Assembly (NCBI GenBank): GCA_902589825.1
Contig: CACIUL010000022.1
Location: forward strand, 1 to 45,759
Reading direction: 5' to 3'
DNA: 45,759 nt
DNA from: an uncultured Verrucomicrobiota bacterium
Lineage (GTDB): Bacteria; Verrucomicrobiota; Verrucomicrobiia; Verrucomicrobiales; DEV007
Under the pieces are notes generated by a model. It made no database searches and was not told where the DNA came from. It saw only the letters and a program-made list of their open reading frames with translations. The translations under genes and the position numbers were made by a program. Below, piece after piece: positions 32,843-41,944 of this stretch; position 1 is the first letter of the stretch; every line of letters begins with the position of its first letter.

Positions 32843-33700
32843 ATGTTAGTTATTGTCTTTGGTGCCGGTTTCGTCGGCAAGCCGTTGTGTCACCTCCTGA
32901 AGGGCGCGGGGCATGAGGTGATCCCGGTCGTGAGGCATGAAGCTGATGGGTTTTCAGCATGTGACATAACCGATCCCTTAGCACTGGAGAATCTCCGGGC
33001 GGAAGTGGGGCAGGTGGATGTGATGGTGCATTGTGCCTCGAGTTCAAAACGCGGTAATGAAGACCGGATTACCCGTTACAGGGCAGTATATCTGGAAGCT
33101 TGCCGCAATATGATCCGGGTTTTTTCCCCGGCACGGCTCGTATTTGCCAGCAGTTCCAGCGTTTATGGGCAGACAGACGGCACGGTTGTTGATGAGTCAT
33201 CAAGTGCTGAGCCCTTGACGGAAACGGGGAGGATTTTACTTGAGGCCGAGCAGCTGGTGCTGGCGTATGGGGGGCTGGTGGCGAGACTTGCAGGGATATA
33301 TGGCCCCGGCAGGTCCTACCTGCTGAAACGTTACATTGAAGGCAGTGCCCGAATTGACGGAGAAAGCCCGGATGCCCGGGGAAGATGGATCAACCAGGTG
33401 CATCGTGATGATGCGGCTTCCGCGCTGGCGCATCTTGTCAGGATGAGTGAGGGACCCGGCATTTATAATGTTTGTGATGAGACCCCCCTCAGGCAGCGGG
33501 CCTGTTATGATCAATTCAACGAGAGGTTTGGCCTGGGCATTCCGGAGGTGTTACCACCCGACAAGGGCCGGCTTCGTGGCTGGTCCAACAAGCGTGTATC
33601 GGGAGCGAGCCTGCGTGCTTCCGGGTGGCATCCCCGTTACCCGTCGTATTTTGATGCCCTCGACCACGACCCGGAACTATTACCGTCCATCATAAAATAA
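32843..33700 (+). CDS. Atypical NAD(P)-dependent epimerase/dehydratase (SDR)
   Basis: An SDR-fold protein of 285 residues with the dinucleotide motif VFGAGFVGKPL (residues 5-15), VMVHCASSSKRGN, FASSSSVYGQTDG and VARLAGIYGPGRSYLLKR. These identify the extended/atypical SDR family (YeeZ-like). The catalytic Tyr-x3-Lys is not intact: where others have YxxxK before LEAEQ, this protein reads TGRILLEAEQ, so the tyrosine and lysine are replaced. Atypical SDRs without these residues are known, and such proteins may bind NAD(P) without classical catalysis. The gene is on the same strand as cysQ, 92 nt downstream. Function unknown. Confidence 0.82.
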   Translation: MLVIVFGAGFVGKPLCHLLKGAGHEVIPVVRHEADGFSACDITDPLALENLRAEVGQVDVMVHCASSSKRGNEDRITRYRAVYLEACRNMIRVFSPARLVFASSSSVYGQTDGTVVDESSSAEPLTETGRILLEAEQLVLAYGGLVARLAGIYGPGRSYLLKRYIEGSARIDGESPDARGRWINQVHRDDAASALAHLVRMSEGPGIYNVCDETPLRQRACYDQFNERFGLGIPEVLPPDKGRLRGWSNKRVSGASLRASGWHPRYPSYFDALDHDPELLPSIIK

Positions 33701-33761
33701 AAAAATCCTGCCGGTTGGCAATGATGCCACGGGCTGCATTATTCGTTGAACCCTGATAACA

Positions 33762-33986
33762 ATGATCTTCTACCTTAAATATTTCAGTGCCCTTACCATT
33801 GTCAGCGCAATTATCCTGCATGCCTTCAATGTGCACCCATGGAACGTGATGGTTCACCTGGTCGGCGCCTGCACCTGGACCATTGTAGGATTTGCCTGGA
33901 AGGAAAAAAGTATCCTCCTTAATTTCTTTCCCCAGGTATTCATCCTGGGTGCAGGTCTCATCTGGGAATTCTTTATCCAGAAATGA
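33762..33986 (+). CDS. Small membrane protein, 74 residues
   Basis: MIFYLKYFSALTIVSAIILH begins a protein with about two or three hydrophobic segments (residues 6-22, 30-45, 50-70). The layout, including NVHPWNVMVHLVG and a WKEKSILL turn, resembles DUF6552-type small membrane proteins from memory; no function is known. It sits 61 nt after the SDR and converges on the DUF1501 gene, with 21 nt between stops. Coding potential is supported by the regular hydrophobic pattern. Confidence 0.68.
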   Translation: MIFYLKYFSALTIVSAIILHAFNVHPWNVMVHLVGACTWTIVGFAWKEKSILLNFFPQVFILGAGLIWEFFIQK

Positions 33987-34007
33987 GGATGGGCGGGTGC
34001 CCTTTCC

Positions 34008-35432
34008 TCATGCAAGGATGGGATTGATCACATTGGCCGGCTTGACGCCGGTCAACCGGTAATCCAGCCCCTGGAACTTGTGGCTGAACTTCTTGTAATC
34101 AATGCCAAAGAGATGTAGCAGCGTGGCGTGCAGGTCCCTGACGTGCACGATGTCCTTGACCGAATTGTAGCCGAGCTCATCGGTTGCCCCGTGGCTTGTG
34201 CCACCCTTGATACCGCCGCCGGCCATCCACATTGAAAAGCCCTTGATGTGATGATCGCGCCCATTGCCCTGCGCCATTGGCGTGCGCCCGAATTCCCCGC
34301 CCCAGATGACCAGGGTGTCCTCGAGCATTCCGCGCTCCTTGAGGTCCTTGATCAGGGCAGCACTTCCACGGTCAACCAGGCCTGCCGTGTTCTTTGAGGC
34401 ATTCTTGATGCCGCCGTGGTGATCCCATCCGCGGTGGTAAAGCTGTATGAAGCGTACACCGCGCTCGGCCAGCCGCCTTGCAAGCAGGCAGTTTGAGGCA
34501 AAGGAGCCATCACCCGGCTTGGCACCGTAGAGGTCCAGGATGTGCTGGGGTTCATCAGAGACATCCATGAGGCCGGGAACGGAGGCCTGCATCTTGAATG
34601 CCATTTCATATTGTGCGATACGGGCAGCTATTTCAGGATCCTCGGCTTTCTGGTTGTGAATACCGTTAAGGGCATTCACGGTATCGACTACTGCTCGCTG
34701 GTCATCCTTGTTGACCCCTTTCGGGTTGGTGACATAAAGGACGGGGTCACCCTTGGAATGAAACGGGACTCCCTGGAAGCGGCTCGGGAGAAACCCGCTG
34801 TGCCATTGCCTGGCGGCAATTGGCTGGTTCTGCCCGCCCCCGACAGAGGTCAGGACGACATAGCCGGGAAGGTTTTCCGTCTCTGCCCCAAGGCCGTAGA
34901 GAAGCCAGGATCCCATGGAAGGCCGGCCGGAGATCTGCGTGCCGGTATTCATGAAGGTGTGGGCTGGATCATGGTTGATCTGCTCGGTGACCATTGAGCG
35001 GACAATGGCGATATCATCGGCGACTGAACCGATCTCGGGCAGGATGGAGGAGATGTGCTGGCCGGACTTCCCGAAGTGCTTGAACTCATGCTGTGGCCCG
35101 AGGACTTTCAGGTTGTTTCTCTGGCCCTGGAGCTGGGCGATTGGTTGTCCCTTGGTAAAGGACTGTGGCATTGGCTTGCCGTTCATCTTGGCCAGTTCAG
35201 GCTTGTAGTCGAGGGTCTCAAGGTGTGAGGGTCCACCAGCCATGCACAGGTGGATTACGCGCTTTGCCTTTGCCGGATGGTGTGGTTTCTTGATCACCCC
35301 GTTCCACTTCTTCGCGGAGTCGTCAGCATTGAGCTCATTGTTCAGGAGCGATGCCAGTGCAACGGAACCGATTCCTGCACTGGAACGGTTCAGGAAGGAT
35401 CGACGTGTTATCTGGAGATCTGCAGGTGTCAT
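34008..35432 (-). CDS. DUF1501 protein with Tat signal
   Basis: A 474-residue DUF1501 protein, a large family in Planctomycetota and Verrucomicrobiota with a sulfatase/alkaline phosphatase-like fold and no settled function. The start MTPADLQITRRSFLNR at 35432 gives a twin-arginine signal (R10-R11). Family motifs include VIHLCMAGGPSHLETLDYKP, GYVVLTSVGG, RFIQLYHRGWDHHGG, VIWGGEFGRTPMAQG and GRDHHIKGFSMWMAGGGIKG. A longer reading frame upstream overlaps the preceding gene and is not needed. The gene starts four nt after the stop of the LTD-CotH-DUF1553 chimera, the usual tight arrangement of a DUF1553-DUF1501 pair. TatC at 2800-4122 would export it. Confidence 0.93.
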   Translation of the reverse strand: MTPADLQITRRSFLNRSSAGIGSVALASLLNNELNADDSAKKWNGVIKKPHHPAKAKRVIHLCMAGGPSHLETLDYKPELAKMNGKPMPQSFTKGQPIAQLQGQRNNLKVLGPQHEFKHFGKSGQHISSILPEIGSVADDIAIVRSMVTEQINHDPAHTFMNTGTQISGRPSMGSWLLYGLGAETENLPGYVVLTSVGGGQNQPIAARQWHSGFLPSRFQGVPFHSKGDPVLYVTNPKGVNKDDQRAVVDTVNALNGIHNQKAEDPEIAARIAQYEMAFKMQASVPGLMDVSDEPQHILDLYGAKPGDGSFASNCLLARRLAERGVRFIQLYHRGWDHHGGIKNASKNTAGLVDRGSAALIKDLKERGMLEDTLVIWGGEFGRTPMAQGNGRDHHIKGFSMWMAGGGIKGGTSHGATDELGYNSVKDIVHVRDLHATLLHLFGIDYKKFSHKFQGLDYRLTGVKPANVINPILA

Positions 35433-35436
35433 TTTT

Positions 35437-38400
35437 CTAGTATCGGGTGATTGTTTCGTGAAGGTTGAGAATGGTCCTGGCGATAGCCGTCCAGCTTGCC
35501 AGCTCAGCCGGCGGGATTTCTTTTGGCGGGGTGTGCAACCCGACGGTGTTGAGTTCAATGGCTGCTTTTTCATCGGCCAGATAGCGCTTGAGTTGAGCTG
35601 CCTGGAGGTCGCCAAGAAGCTTGACTTCCTGTGCATTGCCGTTGCGGGAGAGGGCAACGTTCATGGCCCAGTCGATACGGGACTTGGGGTCCTTGCCACC
35701 TTCATTGATGATGCGGATTGCAAATGCCCGTGCTGCCTCGACATAGGTGATGTCATTGAGCAGGACAAGAGCCTGAAGGGGTGTGTTTGACCGTGGCCTT
35801 TCCGCCGTGCATTCCTCACGGCTCGGGGCATCGAAGGCCAGCAGGCTGGGATGAAGGAAACTGCGCTGCCAGTGAGTATAGAGTGCCCGGCGATACTGGT
35901 TTTCACCCATGTCATGGGCATACCTGCGGGTCGGGAAATTCAGGTGCCGCCAGTAACCGGCCGGTTGATAGGGCTTATTGCTGCGCCCGCCCAGTCTCTC
36001 ATTGAGCAGTAAGCCAAAGGCCAGCGCATTGTCCCGGATCATCTCGGCATCAACAAAGCTGTTTTCCTGCTCTGGCGTGTAGACAAACTGTGCCACCTCA
36101 TCAAGTATCATTCCGGTTTGCTCATCATTAAACAACAGGTCCATGATTTCGCGGGTACGGTTGCGATAACCCAGCGCAAATTCTGGAATACTCAATACAT
36201 AGGAACTAAGTGGACCCCGGGTCCCGCCGCCTCCATAATGGGTTGTCCAAGTCAGGTCCAGGTCCCAGTTAAGCACCTGCCACTTGCCTGAATGGGGGTC
36301 ATCGGGATTCTCAGGTCGGTGAAAGTAGAAGTAATTCTTGTTGGCATGAATATCGTAATCATGAATCGCCGTGGCTATAGCCCGGAAGCTATAATAATCC
36401 TCGAGCACCAATCGTTCCTCCCACCACTGCCGGCTCTGGGAAGAATTCTTGTAGGCAAAAAAAGCATTGAGGTCTGAACGGTCTTTCGGTTGAAAGGGAC
36501 CCTGATTATTCAGGGTGCCTGATCCTCCCTCCATCTTGTAAAGGTTCCCATCAGGCAGGTCATGCTCACTGAGAAACTGTCCATCCATTTGCTCTATCGC
36601 CATATACAAACCCTGAAAATCATCGTCAAAGCGTGATGCACTTGGACCAGTTTCACTGGCATGCTCAATGATACGAAAATGGACATAATGCGTCTTCGGC
36701 GCGGGATTTCCCGCCAAGTTGTGCAGCTTAAATCCAGCACCCTCAAAAAGTCCCTGTTCCCCCCGCTGGGCAAAATTTCCCTGCTGAATCAAGGCCGAGA
36801 AATTCAGCTTATCCCAGTTGCGGCTGTATTTCTTATTATAATCATCCCTTGCCTGAAAACGGCGACCACGATGAAAGTCAAACTTCCACATGTTTTTTCC
36901 CATCGCATATCGCCATACTCCGCCGCGGGCACGAAAGCCGACATGATCGTAAACCGTGCCATCGGAAACCAGCGCACCCGTCCACAGATAATCACTGCCA
37001 CGGTAACTGGAAGTATTTGCACTTGGGATGTGCTGTGATTCCTCATGCTCCTCACGCGTAGTGATCAGGTGATAAATCTGCACCGGCTCAAGGTTGGAAA
37101 AATCATAACTCGTGCCACCCGCATTCCAAACCGGCACTTGACCGTAGACAAAAAAGGCAAAATTCAATCCGCTATCATTTTCGTAAGGACAACGGATCCC
37201 ATTACCTGCAACATCAGTTGCAATCACCCGATAGCGAATCAGTCGACGGTGCTGCTGCAGGGAAGCCGGCATTGTCACGGAGTAGACATCATCCTGGCCG
37301 GTCAAGTCACCAGCATCACCGGTATCGAGCATCGGCAAGCTATTCCAGCGTATCGCGTAACGCGGGTCATCATGCTTGATGTAATCGCCGGGTTCTACCA
37401 CCTGATACTGGAGAGTGACGGAAGATACCCCGTCAGGATCGGTAACCTTGGCACTGATTAAAACCTCTTCTCCGGGAAGGATACTCTTGTCCTGCTCAGG
37501 AACACGACCAACCGGACCATGACGAACCTGCCGGATTTGGGGCGGTGCATTCAATGCAAAGGATCTGTTTTGCGCACCAGGCGTAGGGTTTTTTGCGGAC
37601 AAACTCTGGCCAACTCCGCCGATCAACTCCAGGTCAAAACTGATATCACTGCTCGTGAGACTTGCCTGGTGGATCTCAACGGCAATCACGTTTTCACCCT
37701 CCACAAAAAGGGTTGGCGAGACATTATGCTCGACAAACATATCCTCGGCACTGCCTCCCTGCGTATCACTGGCCAGAGTCTCCGCAGTAATGGTTCCCGC
37801 AGGCATCGCGTCTCGGAAAGCTTCAACGCCATTGACATAGACAAGGGCCCCATCGTCTCGCACGAGCCTAAATTTCATGTTTGAAAAACCGGCCAAGCCG
37901 GTAATCCGGACCACCTTGCGGAAATATGTGGTCACCGCTCTTGGCGTCGTGCTGAAATCCCCGTCACCGTCACTTACCACCGTGGCCTCATCCCGTTCAT
38001 TATACCCAAGCTGGGAGGGACCACTCGCCCAGTTACCCTTATTATCGTTGTCCGTTGTCCAGTCTGTACCGGCGAGGTCGCTATCATCATCCAGATATTC
38101 CCAAACATCACCGGATTGCACGAAAGTGACCGGTCCTCCGCCACCAATCGCCGTAGTAACAGGAAAACCTGATGCTCTCCAACTGCCGGCCAAATTATTG
38201 TCAAGGGATGGATTGATCAGTTCAATGGAAGGACTTGCCGCAGGTGATCCTGACTCGTCCCCGACAGTCGGCCAAGGGAACCCAAGCGCATAGTCAACCT
38301 CATCCACCTTTCTGTCCGAAGCGTCCCGCAAGGTAATTTTCTCTCCAGAGTTTTTCAGTGAGGTGTTATTCCTGAACGGACCCTGGGCATCATCCACGCC

Positions 38401-38691
38401 GAAATACGAACTCATGACGCCAGGATCCTCGGCAATAACCAGGTAACCTCGTGCCTCGACGATGGTGGCCTCAGGAAAGCTATAGTCAATCCCATTGGAA
38501 AAATACCACCCGGAAATATCAACAGCGACATCACCCGGATTATATAACTCGATGAATTCCGCGCGCACGGTCTTGTCCTCCTCATCGAAATGAATCTCGT
38601 TAATCACCACGCCAAGCAAATTATCGCTTGATATGAATAGGAGGCACAGCAGAAGCTGAAAGGCTCGTGAAGGAAAACGGGGAATTTTCAT
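35437..38691 (-). CDS. Secreted LTD-CotH protein fused to the C-terminus of a DUF1553 protein
   Basis: The start MKIPRFPSRAFQLLLCLLFI at 38691 gives a signal peptide; the 77 upstream codons in frame look non-coding. A lamin-tail domain follows at once (INEIHFDEEDKT, EFIELYNPGDVAVDISGWYF), then a galactose-binding-like beta domain (VRDDGALVYVNGVEAF, EIHQASLTSSDISF), a linker Ig-like region, and a CotH kinase-like domain (VGFRARGGVWRYAMGKNMWK, IAIHDYDIHANKNY, VLNWDLDLTW). At about residue 880 the text changes to DUF1553: DAEMIRDNALAFGLLLNERL, KPYQPAGYWRHL, YRRALYTHWQRSF, FDAPSREECTAERPRSNTPL and QALVLLNDITYVEAARA. The DUF1553 partner normally has PSCyt/DUF1549 before this; here those parts are absent. 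The frame is continuous across the junction (about 36040-36060). 1084 residues. Confidence 0.88.
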   Translation of the reverse strand: MKIPRFPSRAFQLLLCLLFISSDNLLGVVINEIHFDEEDKTVRAEFIELYNPGDVAVDISGWYFSNGIDYSFPEATIVEARGYLVIAEDPGVMSSYFGVDDAQGPFRNNTSLKNSGEKITLRDASDRKVDEVDYALGFPWPTVGDESGSPAASPSIELINPSLDNNLAGSWRASGFPVTTAIGGGGPVTFVQSGDVWEYLDDDSDLAGTDWTTDNDNKGNWASGPSQLGYNERDEATVVSDGDGDFSTTPRAVTTYFRKVVRITGLAGFSNMKFRLVRDDGALVYVNGVEAFRDAMPAGTITAETLASDTQGGSAEDMFVEHNVSPTLFVEGENVIAVEIHQASLTSSDISFDLELIGGVGQSLSAKNPTPGAQNRSFALNAPPQIRQVRHGPVGRVPEQDKSILPGEEVLISAKVTDPDGVSSVTLQYQVVEPGDYIKHDDPRYAIRWNSLPMLDTGDAGDLTGQDDVYSVTMPASLQQHRRLIRYRVIATDVAGNGIRCPYENDSGLNFAFFVYGQVPVWNAGGTSYDFSNLEPVQIYHLITTREEHEESQHIPSANTSSYRGSDYLWTGALVSDGTVYDHVGFRARGGVWRYAMGKNMWKFDFHRGRRFQARDDYNKKYSRNWDKLNFSALIQQGNFAQRGEQGLFEGAGFKLHNLAGNPAPKTHYVHFRIIEHASETGPSASRFDDDFQGLYMAIEQMDGQFLSEHDLPDGNLYKMEGGSGTLNNQGPFQPKDRSDLNAFFAYKNSSQSRQWWEERLVLEDYYSFRAIATAIHDYDIHANKNYFYFHRPENPDDPHSGKWQVLNWDLDLTWTTHYGGGGTRGPLSSYVLSIPEFALGYRNRTREIMDLLFNDEQTGMILDEVAQFVYTPEQENSFVDAEMIRDNALAFGLLLNERLGGRSNKPYQPAGYWRHLNFPTRRYAHDMGENQYRRALYTHWQRSFLHPSLLAFDAPSREECTAERPRSNTPLQALVLLNDITYVEAARAFAIRIINEGGKDPKSRIDWAMNVALSRNGNAQEVKLLGDLQAAQLKRYLADEKAAIELNTVGLHTPPKEIPPAELASWTAIARTILNLHETITRY

Positions 38692-38848
38692 GAGCAAAAG
38701 GGGATTAAAACCAAGGTAACAGCGAAGGTACTCTTCGGCAAGCGTCCTGGGAAATATCCTCGCTGACACCCTATTTTGCGTGTTTTGCAATCCAGAAATA
38801 AACATTCCCACGTTTTCATTTCTTGCAGCAACGCCCCATATCTCTAAC

Positions 38849-40861
38849 ATGGCGCCAAGCATGAGCGATATAAATACCACCTCCCTCTCTGCCGCCGCAA
38901 CCACAGCGCGTGGTCTGGCCATTGATGCAATCCATAAATGCTCATCCGGGCACCTTGGCCTGCCGCTTGGAGCCGCAGAAGTTGGAGCGGCCCTGTTCGG
39001 TCAATCCCTCCGTTATAACCCGCAGGATCCCGGCTGGATCAATCGCGATCGATTCCTCCTCTCTGCAGGCCATGGGTCCATGTTCCTATACGCCTGGCTG
39101 CACCTTGCCGGTTATGACCTGCCCCTTGAGGAAATAAAGAATTTCCGCCAGCTGGGCAGCTCTACCCCTGGTCACCCGGAATATGGTGAAACACCCGGCG
39201 TCGAGGCAACCACCGGGCCACTGGGCCAGGGAATAGGCAATGCCGTCGGTTACGCCGTTTCCGGAAAAATGGCTGCCGCACGATTTAACACCCCGGAACA
39301 CACAATTTTTGATCACCATGTGTTTGCCCTTGCAGGGGATGGCTGCATCCAGGAAGGCGTGGCAGCTGAAGCGGCCGCCTTTGCCGGACACTCCCAGCTC
39401 GACAACCTGATCCTGCTATACGATTCCAATGATGTGACCCTCGACGCCATGGCAGTGAAGACCCAGAGTGAGGATACAGCTGCCCGTTTTACGGCAATGG
39501 GATGGGACACTGAAGTCATCGACGGACATGATATTGCCGCTGTGGTCGCAGCTATTGAGAATGCGAAGGGCAACGATAACGGCCGCCCAAAGCTCATTGT
39601 CTGCAAGACAGAAATCGGCCGTGGAATTCCCGAAGTCGCCGGGACCGCGGCCGGTCATGGTGAGGGAGGGGCAAAATTTGCCGAATCCGCCCGTCAGGGT
39701 CTGGGGTTACCTGAGGAAACTTTTCATGTGCCGGAAAACGTTCGCGAATACTTTGATCATCGCGGTCAAGAACTGGCGGATAGCCATGCACAATGGCAAC
39801 AGACCTACTCGCAATGGTCACAGGCCAACCCCGAAAAGGCAAGCCTGTTAACCGATGCACTCAATGACTCAAGCCCTGCAGACCTCCTGGAGAAAATCCC
39901 GGAGTTTGAAGCAGACAATAAGCTTGCCACCAGAGCGGCAGGCGGCGAGGTCCTGCAACCGCTTGCCGAAGCCATGCCCATGCTGGTTTCAGGAAGCGCC
40001 GACCTTTATGGCTCAACAAAGAATTATATTAAGTCTGCCGAGGACTTCGAGCCCCAGAACGGGACACCAGGTGGCAGGAATATATGGTTTGGCATTCGCG
40101 AACACGGTATGGGGGCAATCATGAATGGAATCGCCTATGACGGCATTTTCCGTGCCAGCGGGGCAACCTTTGCCGTTTTTGCCGATTATCTTCGTCCCTC
40201 CATCAGGCTGGCTGCCCTTGCACATCTGCCAACAGTCTACATTTTCACCCATGACTCGGTCGGCGTCGGGGAAGATGGCCCAACCCACCAACCGGTGGAA
40301 ACGGTCAGTGGCTTGCGGGTCATTCCAGGCCTGGACGTGCTCCGCCCCGCTGATGCGGAAGAAACTGCCGGAGCCTTTGCCTCAGCCTTCCAGCGCACTG
40401 ACGGACCCAGCGCCCTGATGTTGACCCGCCAGGGCTTGCCCTCACTCAACCAGGTCACATCCCAGACCAGACGTGAAGGTGTCAGCAAAGGTGGCTATAT
40501 CCTGAAAAAAGAAGAGGGGGAACTTGAAATCATCCTGCTGGCAAGTGGCAGCGAGGTGCAACACGTCCTTGCTGCATGTGAGGAAATCGGCCCGGGTGCG
40601 CGCGTCGTCTCGATGCCCTGCTTTGAGCGATTTGAGCGCCAGCCGGCCGACTATCGCAACGAGGTGCTGCCGCCCCACTGTACAAACCGCTTGGCCATAG
40701 AAGCCGGGGTCAGCGGGCTGTGGTGGAAATATGTCGGGGATAAGGGGAAAATTATTGCCATTGACCGCTTCGGCATCAGTGCGCCCGGCAATACCGTAAT
40801 GGAGCAACTCTCAATGACAGCGGAAGCCGTGGTTGAAGCAGCAGGTTCCGGGAAATCATAG
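38849..40861 (+). CDS. tkt: Transketolase
   Basis: Transketolase moves two-carbon units between sugar phosphates with thiamine diphosphate. Motifs: [20 protein letters not shown] in the N-terminal domain (usual GHPG, here GHLG), [35 protein letters not shown], the thiamine-binding [14 protein letters not shown] ending in LYDSND, then [16 protein letters not shown] with the catalytic glutamate, and [19 protein letters not shown]. All three domains are present. The start could be ATG 38849 or ATG 38861; the ATG at 38780 adds unlikely residues. It is divergent from the chimera gene and convergent with the esterase, with nine nt between stop codons. Length about 670 is normal. Confidence 0.95.
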   Translation: MAPSMSDINTTSLSAAATTARGLAIDAIHKCSSGHLGLPLGAAEVGAALFGQSLRYNPQDPGWINRDRFLLSAGHGSMFLYAWLHLAGYDLPLEEIKNFRQLGSSTPGHPEYGETPGVEATTGPLGQGIGNAVGYAVSGKMAAARFNTPEHTIFDHHVFALAGDGCIQEGVAAEAAAFAGHSQLDNLILLYDSNDVTLDAMAVKTQSEDTAARFTAMGWDTEVIDGHDIAAVVAAIENAKGNDNGRPKLIVCKTEIGRGIPEVAGTAAGHGEGGAKFAESARQGLGLPEETFHVPENVREYFDHRGQELADSHAQWQQTYSQWSQANPEKASLLTDALNDSSPADLLEKIPEFEADNKLATRAAGGEVLQPLAEAMPMLVSGSADLYGSTKNYIKSAEDFEPQNGTPGGRNIWFGIREHGMGAIMNGIAYDGIFRASGATFAVFADYLRPSIRLAALAHLPTVYIFTHDSVGVGEDGPTHQPVETVSGLRVIPGLDVLRPADAEETAGAFASAFQRTDGPSALMLTRQGLPSLNQVTSQTRREGVSKGGYILKKEEGELEIILLASGSEVQHVLAACEEIGPGARVVSMPCFERFERQPADYRNEVLPPHCTNRLAIEAGVSGLWWKYVGDKGKIIAIDRFGISAPGNTVMEQLSMTAEAVVEAAGSGKS

Positions 40862-40870
40862 GCAGGATAC

Positions 40871-41773
40871 TTACCTGCCTGCCGCCAGAAATCCCATCGC
40901 CCGCATCCATTCCTCACACCGCTGCGGCCAGGTATGTACCGGGTTGGGGGATTTCCTCATGCCGTAACCATGCCCCCCTTTTGCATATATGTGCAATTCA
41001 CCCACCACATTGTTCTTTCGAAGGGCGGCATATAACAAGGCCGCATAATAGGCCCGGTTCCCGTCATCATGGGTAATCGCCAGAAAAACAGGCGGTGTCT
41101 TGCCGGTAACCTTGATCAGGGGTGACAGGCTCTCCTTGTCTTTCCGGCCACCCAAATAAGCAGGATAAACGGGAATGAGAAAATCCGGCCGGGCACTCAC
41201 CGCATCCGCATCATCAACCTTCACGTAAGTGTCCTCATTGAAACGAGTACCTGCCATCACGGTCAGGTTTCCACCCGCAGAAAATCCCAGCATACCGACC
41301 CGCTTTGGGTCAATCCCCCATTTACCGGCGTTTGAACGCACCAGCCGGATCGCCCTTTGCGCATCCTGAAGTGGCAGGGCATGAGGAGTTACCGGATCAC
41401 GCCTTGGCACACGGTACTTGAGCACAAATGCCGACACTCCTATGGAATTGAGCCACTCGGCTATCTCTGTCCCCTCGTGCGTCCAGGCAAGGATGTTGTA
41501 ACCTCCCCCCGGGCATATCACCACTGCCGCACCATTCGCATTCTCTTCAGGAGCCTTGTAGACAGTCAATGTCGGCTTATTGACAAAGGCAATGCGCATC
41601 TTGCCGGTCTTGTCAGTCGTGGTTGGTTTCTTGCGTTTTTCAATGCCGGCAGGCTCATCCGGCACACGGCCCTCAGGCCAAATATCCACCTCCGGTTGGG
41701 CACCCTGACCTGGGGCAGGCCAAACGAAAAAAAATGCTACAGAGGACAAGCAGAATAGACTGGAAGCTTTCAT
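40871..41773 (-). CDS. Secreted alpha/beta hydrolase (acetyl esterase-like)
   Basis: The 300-residue protein starts with a signal peptide (MKASSLFCLSSVAFFFVWPA). The esterase/lipase fold shows an oxyanion-loop CPGGGYNILAWTHEG (about residues 87-101), the nucleophile elbow GFSAGG with S165, THDDGN (acid region) and GGHGYG (catalytic histidine). Such enzymes next to polysaccharide-degrading systems remove acetyl or feruloyl groups from sugars, and BD-FAE/acetylxylan esterase-type proteins are the nearest in feel; the substrate is not known. The ATG at 41773 is chosen over 41806 because it begins the signal peptide. Divergent from the thermonuclease gene. Confidence 0.85.
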   Translation of the reverse strand: MKASSLFCLSSVAFFFVWPAPGQGAQPEVDIWPEGRVPDEPAGIEKRKKPTTTDKTGKMRIAFVNKPTLTVYKAPEENANGAAVVICPGGGYNILAWTHEGTEIAEWLNSIGVSAFVLKYRVPRRDPVTPHALPLQDAQRAIRLVRSNAGKWGIDPKRVGMLGFSAGGNLTVMAGTRFNEDTYVKVDDADAVSARPDFLIPVYPAYLGGRKDKESLSPLIKVTGKTPPVFLAITHDDGNRAYYAALLYAALRKNNVVGELHIYAKGGHGYGMRKSPNPVHTWPQRCEEWMRAMGFLAAGR

Positions 41774-41944
41774 TTTAAACACAATAAGTCCCTGCAGGTG
41801 TGGCAATCAATTCTTCTTCTGAAATCATTTTACCAGCGGCTGATAATGGATTTGAAGGGAGCCTCAATAGCCATTTACTTGAGAGGAGGCATTATTGACT
41901 GGTCCCGGATAAAAATTCCGACATCAGGAAAACAAAACCCGTCC

